Source: Ridgeia piscesae
Taxonomy: Eukaryota; Annelida; Polychaeta; Sabellida; Siboglinidae
Assembly (NCBI GenBank): GCA_025642075.2
Contig: JAODUO010000187.1
Span: 352,501-416,500, forward strand
Reading direction: 5' to 3'
Length of the DNA: 64,000 nt
Positions within the stretch are counted from its first letter, which is position 1; every line of letters starts with the position of its first letter. Shown piece after piece: positions 13,201 through 25,200 of this stretch. The notes below the pieces were generated by a model. The model made no database searches. It was not told the DNA's origin and worked only from the letters and a program-made list of their open reading frames with translations. A program made the translations under genes and the position numbers.

Positions 13201-16200
13201 AGTACTTCGGAATGAAGTAGAACTGTTCTGACTGTTTCAGATGAATACAAGAGGAAGCAGGTGTCTAAGGACGGAGACGGGGACATGTCAATGGCAGCTC
13301 TACAATGGACACAGGCTCCACTCAGACAGGTAGGCTCCACTAAGATAGGTAGACTCCACTCAGACAGGTAGGCTCCACTCAGACAGTTAGGCTCCACTCA
13401 GACAAGTAGGATCCACTCAGACAGGTAGGCTCCACTCACACAGGTAGGCTCCACTCAGACAGGTAGGCTCCACTCAGATAGGTAGGCTCCACTCACACAG
13501 GTAGGCTCCACTCACACAGGTAGGCTTCACTCATACAGGTAGGCTCCACTCACACAGATAGGCTCCACTCATACAGGTAGACTCCACTAAGATAGGTAGC
13601 CTCCACTCAGACAGGTAGGCTCCACTCAGACAGGTAGGCTCCACTCAGATAGGTAGGCTCCACTCACACAGGTAGGCTCCACTCACACAGGTAGGCTTCA
13701 CTCATACAGGTAGGCTCCACTCACACAGATAGGCTCCACTCATACAGGTAGACTCCACTAAGATAGGTAGGCTCCACTCAGACAGGTAGGCTCCACTCAT
13801 AGGTAGGTTCCACTCATACAGGTAGGCTCCACTCATACAGGTAGGCTCCACTAAGATAGGTAGGCTCCACTCATACAGGTAGGCTCCACTCATACAGGTA
13901 GGCTCCACCTAGATAGGTAGGCTCCACTCAGACAGGTAGGCTCCACTCATACAGGTAGGCTCCACTCAGACAGGTAGGCTCCACTCAGACAGGTAGGCTC
14001 CACTCATACAGGTAGGCTCCACTCACACAGGTAGGCTCCACTCACACAGGTAGGCTCCACTCATACAGGTAGGTTCCACTCAGACAGGTAGGCTCCACTA
14101 AGATAGGTAGGCTCCACTCACACAGGCAGGCTCCACTCACACAGGTAGGCTCCACCATGATAGGTAAGCTCCACTCACACAGGTAGGCTCCACTCATACA
14201 GGTAGGGTCCACTCACACAGGTAGGCTCCACTCATACAGGTAGGCTCCACTAAGATAGGTAGGCTCCACTCAGACAGGTAGGCTCCACTCACACAGGTAG
14301 GCTCCACTCACACAGGTAGGCTCCACTAAGATAGGTAGGCTCCACTCAGACAGGTAGGCTCGACTCAGACAGACAGATAGAATATTCACATTGATGCTCT
14401 CACGATAATTTGATGTCATATATTATAAATTGATCTTCATATATGTGTGAAGAATCACTTCTCACACAACTGCAAATGTTGACATGTTATATAAGTTTGT
14501 AGTTGTGTTCTATCCTCAGTGTGAATATTCAGATCAATCATTTAATAACTACAAGCTCCACTGACAGAGACAGATGTTATCCCGTCCAACTGTCATAAAC
14601 ACACTGCGCTGATTTCTTGCTCTTCCATCACTTCAGTTGTTGTCATGTCTGCAGATTGGTGTCTCGACAGAAATGAGATATGACGATGCCTTCACCATTC
14701 AGAGGGTGACTGAGAAACATGTCGAGACATTTAACTACGTCGCGGGCATGGTTCCATTTCTGCAAAAACTCATCGCAGACGTGAGTAGATCTCGTTCTTT
14801 TTGTCGATGTAAATAAATTCTAGTGTTGACTGATCTGCTAGTGACATAAATGCAAAGACTATTAGAATTTTTACATCAGAATTTTCATTGGTCACAATAT
14901 TGCAACAGTGCATCATCCATGGAAACACCAATATTGGTTCAACACATGTTGTTTTCGTAGGAAACACAAGCTCTGGACTTTCCTGTGGTAATTGAAACTG
15001 ATGCACTAAATAGTTCCATGTTGCAAATGGCAAGTGCAGAAAGATTGCATTGCTGTTGCAGGGTTCGTGAATATATGAAGATTTATGCATTGTTGGGTTC
15101 TTACATTTGCTTCAGATGTTTCCGTTTGGTTGACTTGGTAATACAAATTATATTAAATGTCAACATTTCTCTTGGCTAAACAGTGACATTTTTGATGACT
15201 TTATTATGTATAATTTTACAACAGACTTAAACAGTAAATTGCTGGTGTCAGTAAGTTGTGTGTGAGTTGTAATCTTTATAAATGACTCGGTTTAAAACTG
15301 TTTACATTCATGCTCTGTCAGTGTGTTTTGTTGTGTTGTGTTGTTTTACAGAAGAAAGGTGGAATGATTCTGAAGGCAAAGCAGACAAATGAAATTGTTC
15401 AGGTTGGTATTCATCTCCTTTTGCTATTTCTACCTCTCAATGAATTTAGTTGATGTATTATTTTAATTCTGATGTCGTAAGTTGATTTAGTTTTGTAGCA
15501 CATTTGTCAGATATCTGCTATAAGTAGAATTTGCAACTATACATATCACATCAGTAGTTTTTATACTATATGTAGAACTAGGTTTCGTTTGTGTAGTTAA
15601 TATTTGGTAAAGTGACATCACAAGGAACTGTCACCATGGTATGAATGAATTTTAGAAATGACATAGTGAAAGCATACTGCATAGGTTTGAAATATCCATT
15701 GCCACAGTCATAACAGCGGTGTACATTATTACGACCTCTCCAGGCCCTGCAAGAACTGCACTCCTTCCTGATTGTCTACGATGTGCCAAACAAGGAGAGA
15801 CAGAAACTGCTTCGCAACCTCAGGGTGTGTATGAGTGATATCACTGGTGGTTGTAAACTAATTTATCCATGTGCTTGAATTGTAATTTCAATTGCCTAGA
15901 ACACAATCTAGTTTATATTTAGGTCCGTACGATGGTAACGTGGTATGGCTTGTTTAAACAATTAAAATAGTGTATTTAATGTAACTGGTTATAGGTTATG
16001 TTATCGGGACCAGAAGGAAAAACAGAGATGTGTTGTTTCTTTTGTAAGAATTTAACTTACTTTGGAGCATTGTATTTAAAATGTATGAGGTACAAAACAA
16101 ACAAATCTTGGCGCCATCAACAATATCTTCCACATGTATTGCATCTGTTGTGTAGTCACTGTGTTGTTTTAGGTTGTGGAGCTGCTGGTGAAACTTCTTC

Positions 16201-19200
16201 AGATTCCGTACCGAGGCTGTGCCGACCAGCGGTAAGTCCACATGCTTGTAACAAGGAACCACCAATTGAAGGTGAAATCACATTCTTATCCTAAACCTGG
16301 GCAATCCCGTGGTCCAGTAATGCATCTTGCTTGCCCCAGTCATGATAACACTTAATGATGTTTGTATGTTGTGGCTCTGCGCTTGAATGCTTGTTACTAT
16401 TCTTGATACCATCATACAACATGAAGCGATATAGGTCATTTAGTGGCCAATACGAGTCGGATTTCTGTTTCAGCCACACATTACTTGTATATATTTTGTC
16501 GTTTCCAGCAGGGTGTTTCAACTGTATGTTACTGCCCCTGGTAGGTGTTGCTGTAGTTGTGAGCCATAATCTTGGGTAGTTTCAGTAAAACAAAACTTTC
16601 ACTGCTGTGTTCCTGCTGTCTACTTCAGGCACATTGTCACACTCCTGGTGAAGTGCTACGAGGTTCTCTACACATATCTGATGGGCAACAGTCGCAAGAA
16701 TGAACTCTACATTGCTAAGTACATCGACTTCTTCAACACCCAGATTTCATACCAGGTACTTCTAGTCATAGATCTCTTGTTGTCTATTATTTCTCAACAG
16801 TTTTGATCTGTGTATGTGCATGCATGTCGGCATGCATGACTATATGTAAGTCTGTCTGTCTGTGTCTACATGTGTGTCTGTATGTGTGGATGTATGCATT
16901 CCTGCCTGTGTGTTGTCTGTGTGCATGTGCATGTGTACAGCTAAATAGATTTTTCTTGTCATAATTCTGTTATGTTTTCTCAGGGGGATATTGGTCTGAA
17001 TGCAGCCAAGATGGTGATGCAGCTAGTGAAAGACAACAGGAAGATTGTGGACCGCATCACTCACAAACACATCGATGACTTTGTGGACCTGCTCCGACAG
17101 AACAAGGTAATACAAGCTGTAGTTCTTACAGCAGCACAGTGGCTCAGTGGACAAACCATTGGGCTCTCGACTAAGAGAACCTTTTGTGTTGAATATTGGG
17201 CAAGTTCATGTACTCTACCTTACTCCAGGTCACCCAGTTTTATAAATGAGTACTTGGTGATAGACAGTGGTGGATATTTGGGTTTGGACAGTTTTCGCAC
17301 ATTAATTGCAGCATGGCTAGATGATTCCCAGAGAAGCCGAGATAGTTTTGATTGAACAGGTCTGCCCGGGAGAAATGAAAAGATAGTTTTGAACAATCCC
17401 GAGGCACTTACCTTTTTCATCACCCATAAACACATTTGTGCCTCCACAGAACTTTTCTGACAGAACAAAGTGATACCTCACTCACGAACATGATGATGAC
17501 TTTGTGGGTGTTTGTACTAGTTTAGTACCAATCAATCTGTATGTGTGTTGTTTTGTTGTAGAACTACTGCTACCTGGACCTGCTGAGTGTGCTGTGTGTG
17601 TGTGATGGTGTGTCCATCTCAGACAACCAGACCTACATCACCCAAGCCTGGCTGATGGAAGGCCACAAGGTAGGTCTAGCTCACTTTATATAACATTCAC
17701 AATTCCATTCTTGTGCTGGAGAACTGTGTCTACCATACAGAGCTAGGAGAGAAGATCTGCCACCTGTCGTCTGTTTGTTTTGTTCTTGTGCCTGTAGAAC
17801 TGTGTATACCATATGGAGCTAGGAGAGAAGATCTGCCACCTGTCATCTGTTTGTTTTGTTCTTGTGCCTGTAGAACTGTGTCTACCATACGGAGCTAGGA
17901 GAGAAAATCTGCCACCTGTTCCCTGTTTGTTTTGTTCTTGTGCCTGTAGAACTGTGTCTACCATACGGAGCTAGGAGAGAAGATCTGCCACCTGTCATCT
18001 GTTTGTTTTGTTCTTGTGCCTGTAGAACTGTGTCTACCATACGGAGCTAGGAGAGAAGATCTGCCACCTGTCATCTGTTTGTTTTGTTCTTGTGCCTGTA
18101 GAACTGTGTCTACCATAGGTAGCTAGGAGGGAAGATCTGCCACCTGTCGTCTGTTTGTTTTGTTCTTGTGCCTGTAGAACTGTGTCTACCATACAGAGCT
18201 AGGAGAGAAGATCTGCCACCTGTCGTCTGTTTGTATTGTTCTTGTGCCTGTAGAACTGTGTCTACCATACGGAGCTAGGAGAGAAGAACTGCCACCTGTC
18301 ACCTGTTTGTTTTGTTCTTGTGCCTGTAGAACTGTGTCTACCATACGGAGCTAGGAGAGAAGATCTGCCACCTGTCATCTGTTTGTTTTGTTCTTGTGCC
18401 TGTAGAACTGTGTCTACCATACGGAGCTAGGAGAGAAGATCTGCCATCTGTCATCTATTTGTTTTGTTCTTGTGCCTGTAGAACTGTGTCTACCATACAG
18501 AGCTAGGAGAGAAAATCTTCCACCTGTCATCTGTTTGTTTTGTTCTTGTGCCTGTAGAACTGTGTCTACCATACGGAGCTAGGAGAGAAGATCTGCCACC
18601 TGTCACCTGTTTGTTTTGTTCTTGTGCCTGTAGAACTGTGTCTACCATAGCTAGGAGAGAAGATCTGCCACCTGTCATCTGTTTGTTTTGTTCTTGTGCC
18701 TGTAGAACTGTGTCTACCATATGGAGCTAGGAGAGAAGATCTGCCACCTGTCATCTGTTTGTTTTGTTCTTGTGCCTGTAGAACTGTGTCTACCATACGG
18801 AGCTAGGAGAGAAGATCTGCCACCTGTCACCTGTTTGTTTTGTTCTTGTGCCTGTAGAACTGTGTCTACCATACGGAGCTAGGAGAGAAGATCTGCCACC
18901 TGTCATCTGTTTGTTTTGTTCTTGTGCCTGTAGAACTGTGTCTACCATACGGAGCTAGGAGAGAAGATCTGCCATCTGTCATCTATTTGTTTTGTTCTTG
19001 TGCCTGTAGAACTGTGTCTACCATACAGAGCTAGGAGAGAAAATCTTCCACCTGTCATCTGTTTGTTTTGTTCTTGTGCCTGTAGAACTGTGTCTACCAT
19101 ACGGAGCTAGGAGAGAAGATCTGCCACCTGTCACCTGTTTGTTTTGTTCTTGTGCCTGTAGAACTGTGTCTACCATAGCTAGGAGAGAAGATCTGCCACC

Positions 19201-22200
19201 TGTCATCTGTTTGTTTTGTTCTTGTGCCTGTAGAACTGTGTCTACCATATGGAGCTAGGAGAGAAGATCTGCCACCTGTCATCTGTTTGTTTTGTTCTTG
19301 TGCCTGTAGAACTGTGTCTACCATACGGAGCTAGGAGAGAAGATCTGCCACCTGTCACCTGTTTGTTTTGTTCTTGTGCCTGTAGAACTGTGTCTACCAT
19401 AGCTAGGAGAGAAGATCTGCCACCTGTCATCTGTTTGTTTTGTTCTTGTGCCTGTAGAACTGTGTCTACCATATGGAGCTAGGAGAGAAGATCTGCCACC
19501 TGTCATCTGTTTGTTTTGTTCTTGTGCCTGTAGAACTGTGTCTACCATACGGAGCTAGGAGAGAAGATCTGCCACCTGTCATCTGTTTGTTTTGTTCTTG
19601 TGCCTGTAGAACTGTGTCTACCATATGGAGCTGGGAGAGAAGATCTGCCACCTGTCATCTGTTTGTTTTGTTCTTGTGCCTGTAGAACTGTGTCTACCAT
19701 ACGGAGCTGGGAGAGAAGATCCGCCGGACGCCCGGAGTTGTGTTTGTGTCCACAGACAACCGCCATCACTGGGTCTCTCTGCACGAGTTCGTTCGAGACG
19801 TGCGTAAGGGTGGCGAGTCAGAAACTGATATCGAGTGGATGTTTTCGGTCAGTGCCACCTTTTAGTTGAGGTGCCGGTATGTTACTGCATCTGTTCAAGT
19901 TGAGGTGGTGAAAGGTTACTGCATCTGTTCAAGTTGAGGTGGTGGTATGTTATTGTGCATTGTTCAAGTTATGGTGGTGGCATATTACTACATCTTTTTT
20001 AAATCGAGATAGTGACATGTTAGTTACTGCATCTTGTTCAAATTTAGACCGTAAAAACACATCTTGTTCAATTTAAAGTAGTCAAATGTCACTGCATCCT
20101 GTTCAGAAACATCTCTTATAGACATGTTCAGGAATCCTCCTTCTGTGTCTGTGGTGGATGATGGGTATATGTTATGTAGTTGTTGTAGACGGACCATGAC
20201 ACAGATGAGGGGTATCTGTTCTGTGGTTGTTGTAGAGGGACCATGACACAGATGAGGGGTATCTGTTCTGTGGTTGTTATAGAGGGACCATGACACAGAT
20301 GATGGGTATCTGTTATGTGGTTGTTGTAGAGGGACCATGACACAGATGAGGAGTATCTGTTCTGTGGTTGTTGTAGAGGGACCATGACACAGATGATGGG
20401 TATCTGTTATGTGGTTGTTGTAGAGGGACCATGACACAGATGAGGAGTATCTGTTCTGTGGTTGTTGTAGAGGGACCATGACACAGATGAGGAGTATCTG
20501 TTCTGTGGTTGTTGTAGAGGGACCATGATGCAGATGAGGAGTATCTGTTCTGTGGTTGTTGTAGAGGGACCATGACACAGATGAGGAGTATCTGTTCTGT
20601 GGTTGTTGTAGAGGGACCATGACACAGATGAGGAGTATCTGTTCTGTGGTTGTTGTAGAGGGACCATGACACAGATGAGGGGTATCTGTTCTGTGGTTGT
20701 TGTAGAGGGACCATGACACAGATGAGGGGTATCTGTTCTGTGATTGTTATAGAGGGACCATGACACAGATGATGGGTATCTGTTATGTGGTTGTTATAGA
20801 AGGACCATGACACAGATGATGGGTATCTGTTATGTGGTTGTTATATAGGGACCATGATGCAGATGAGGAGTATCTGTTCTGTGGTTGTTGTAGAGGGACC
20901 ATGACACAGATGATGGGTATCTGTTCTGTGGTTGTTGTAGAGGGACACTGAATCAGATGATGGGTATCTGTTCTGTGGTTGTTGTAGAGGGACCATGACA
21001 CAGATGAGGAGTATCTGTTCCTAACACACCAGCTGGACCTATTTGGAAATCTCTGTGCTGTGAGTATGACTTTGCTTAGAGGACAAAGATTTATGCCAAG
21101 TAGACCGTAGATTGTACTTTCAGGCGATTGGATGAAAACTGTGCATCTGTTCATGTTCTAGGCCCATAATTTAGAAATATGGTTTTGTTGTACATATATT
21201 TTTGTAAATATAATTTTTAATGCAAATTCCCATCATTTTAGAACTAAAACAAGCACAATCATTGGTCAACATATCTGGCCATATTAGCTCAAATAAATTG
21301 CATCTGTGGTGTATATATTTGATTCCCCTAGCAATCCTTATATTTTGTGTGCAGGAAAATGTAATTTTATTATACATTAATGTGACTTAGCAATATAGTT
21401 CCACAGTTGCAGCATGAACGATATGTTATGGTATACAGTGATTTGTGACCTTAGCTGTAACAAACTAGATGCTGTTTGTGGCAGGGTCGTAACAGTTTTG
21501 CCATCCAAGTGATCACAGAGGATCTGTGCTACCTGACAATTGAAGAAGCATTCCTGTGTCTCAAGGACGAGCTGCTCCCTGATGAACTGAGGAGTGTGTA
21601 TTGCGCCCTCATCACTGGTAGGTGATCACAGATCAGTACGCATCTATGACCAAACCATCAGTTTGGTGACAATAATATGAAGTGTTCACCATTGCCTGGT
21701 TACTGTTCTGTCTCTGTGATTTGCTGCATGTGTTTGATTCTGTTTGATTGGAAACCTTTTGAACAGGCCGTTCCCAAACCTGGCGTATGTGTTGTAACTT
21801 CAGTTTTTTGAGAACATGATTAATCTATACATGCTGGTGTAGTTTGCAGACACACATGTTGATAGTTGTGAATGTATTGTTATTTATGCAGGTATGGCAG
21901 TTGATGTTGGCGATGCCACTTCCATTGTTGACGCAATCAACCTAACATTCATCTATGACAAGATCAATGAAGCTGATTGTTTCACAGCCAGACCAACCAT
22001 CGTGAGTGTACATAATGGGCAGTTGAAGGGAGGGAAGCCGTTCCTAGGCAAGAACTAGCTAGCTGTAGTCTTTTGTAACAGAAAGTCTTCTGTGTTGAAT
22101 GAAGGGAAATATGAAATGGTTAACATCGAAGGGTGCTGTGGTCATCTCAAGCCTACCTCTGAAATATCACCAATTAAGCTTGTTTTGAAATGGGTTGTTT

Positions 22201-25200
22201 TGTTTGTCATTTAAATATATTGCAGGTTTGCAAGTTTAAAATAGTTACAGACGTACAGGACATACTTTGGCAGGCAACATATTTATCAATACATTTTTGC
22301 AATCAATTTATTTCAAAACACACAACATTGAAAAACAAACAACACAAATGAAGTAAATAACAAGTCACATGGAACGAATGATATACAGTGAAGAAATAAG
22401 TTTAGAAAAGAAGTAGACTTGAAGTTAAAGACTTCTAAGTGTCTACCCCTGTGAACACTTTTGATAAAAGTAAGTGTCAATGCTTAGTATTAATTATAAT
22501 TATACAGTTACAATACAACTGTATAAATAAACATATGTACACAACAAAGATTCACTTGCCATGATATCGATATATATTTACTTACGAGTGAGTATATTAA
22601 CGTAATGACGTTTAAATATATATATTTTGACATTATGCTAACAAGCTATGTATTGAGTGAGTTCCACAATTTCACGCCAAGTACAGGTATAGACATTGCT
22701 CTCATATTTATATGGACATTTTCTCTCATAAATTGAAATGTTCTATGTAAATAAAATAGTTTTTAGTTCAACTATATCATTTAGAATGCGATAATTGTAG
22801 AACAAATTATTTATATGATGACCCATCGATTGGCACAGTGGATCAATCTAATCACTCTTTTCTGTATTAATATAATACACTGTATGTTTGTCACATGTGT
22901 GTTTCCCCATATTTCAGATCAATACATCAAGTGAGGTAAAAACAATGAACAATAGAGAGTACGCATGCTGAAGTGGTCCACACAATGACTAACTTTGTAT
23001 ATAACAGATGCTACTTTCGATTACTTGGATTTCACCATGTTAATATGATTCTTACAGTTTAATGATTCATCAATTAAGACACCAAGAAATGTAGTGGCTT
23101 GAACTTTCTGTATAGTAACATTATTGATAATAATAGCAACGTTTTGTTGATGGGTATAATTTTATGACCGTACATCTGCAAAACAATATATCATTCGTTT
23201 TAGCAATATTTACGCAAAACCACTTGTACATCTTATTAAGCTCTGTATTTATTTTATAATCCTAAGAACACTGTATTAATAAAATAAAGATTACAAATAG
23301 ACTGCCTCCTTTAAAATCCATTTAAGTAATTTATTTTCATATATGCAAATGTTGTATTAGCATCAATTCTCTTTATGAAAATGTCTTGTCATAAAAAAGA
23401 GTGTGATGATATATTAGATGGGGCTGATGGTGTCATTTGTAATAATAGCCCCATGTTTACACCTGTTTAAACATGTATCAAATCAATAGTCTAATGACTG
23501 CTTGACCTGTGCTATTCTGTAGAAGACGGATTCACAGCGAGGTGTCCAGCTTCTGGACTACATTGCCCAGCTGCGTGAGTGGCTGTCTCAGTTCCTCGCA
23601 GCCAACATGGACATGACCGCCTCGGACATAGGACACAACATGCTCCTGGAGCAGGTCTGTAGATAACAGGACACAATATGCTCCTGGAGCAGGTCTGTAG
23701 ATAACAGGACACAATATGCTCCTGGAGCAGGTCTGTAGATAACAGGACACAACATGGTCCTGGAGCAGGTCTGTAGATAACTGAACACAGCATGGTCCTG
23801 GAGCAGGTCTGTAGATAACAGGACACAACATGGTCCTGGAGCAGGTCTGTAGGTAACTGAACACAACATGGTCCTGGAGCAGGTCTGTAGATAACAGGAC
23901 ACAACATGGTCCTGGAGCAGGTATGTAGATAACTGGACACAACATGGTCCTGGAGCAGGTCTGTAGATAACAGGACACAATATGCTCCTGGAGCAGGTCT
24001 GTAGATAACTTAACACAGCATGGTCCTGGAGCAGGTCTGTAGATAACTGGACACAGCATGGTCCTGGAGCAGGTCTGTAGATAACTGAACACAGCATGGT
24101 CCTGGAGCAGGTCTGTAGATAACTGGACACAGCATGGTCCTGGAGCAGGTCTGTAGATAACTGGACACCGCAGGCAGAGCTACAAAAAATCACATGTAGA
24201 AGACAGATCCAGATGTAGATTCACCTTTAGGTCCAGTTTGATGTTGGTTACTTGTCTGTTCACCACAAACTGTGACCTAACAAATGTCATAAGTTTAACT
24301 TCTGTGTTCTAGACAACTTATGACTTGGTGACATCTCTGTTACACTGTTCTTCTAAAGATGTAGCCCACAATGTCCTGATGTTTAGAAAGACAACTTATG
24401 AGTTGGTGACATCTCTGTTACACTGTTCTTCTAAAGATGTAGCCCACAATGTCATGATGTTTAGAAAGACAACTTATGAGTTGGTGACATCTCTGTTACA
24501 CTGTTCTTCTAAAGATGTAGCCCACAATGTCCTGATGTTTAGAAAGACAACTTATGAGTTGGTGACATCTCTGTTACACTGTTCTTCTAAAGATGTAGCC
24601 CACAATGTCCTGATGTTTAGAAAGACAACTTATGAGTTGGTGACATCTCTGTTACACTGTTCTTCTAAAGATGTAGCCCACAATATCCTGATGTTTAGAA
24701 AGACAACTTATGAGTTGGTGACATCTCTGTTACACTGTTCTTCTAAAGATGTAGCCCACAATGTCCTGATGTTTAGAAAGACAACTTATGACTTGGTGAC
24801 ATCTCTGTTACACTGTTCTTCTAAAGATGTAGCCCACAATGTCCTGATGTTTAGAAAGACAACTTATGACTTGGTGACATCTCTGTTACACTGTTCTTCT
24901 AAAGATGTAGCCCACAATGTCCTGATATTTAGAAAGACAACTTATGACTTGGTGACATCTCTGTTACACTGTTCTTCTAAAGATGTAGCCCACAATGTCC
25001 TGATGTTTAGAAAGACAACTTATGAGTTGGTGACATCTCTGTTACACTGTTCTTCTAAAGATGTAGCCCACAATATCCTGATGTTTAGAAAGACAACTTA
25101 TGAGTTGGTGACATCTCTGTTACACTGTTCTTCTAAAGATGTAGCCCACAATATCCTGATGTTTAGAAAGACAACTTATGAGTTGGTGACATCTCTGTTA

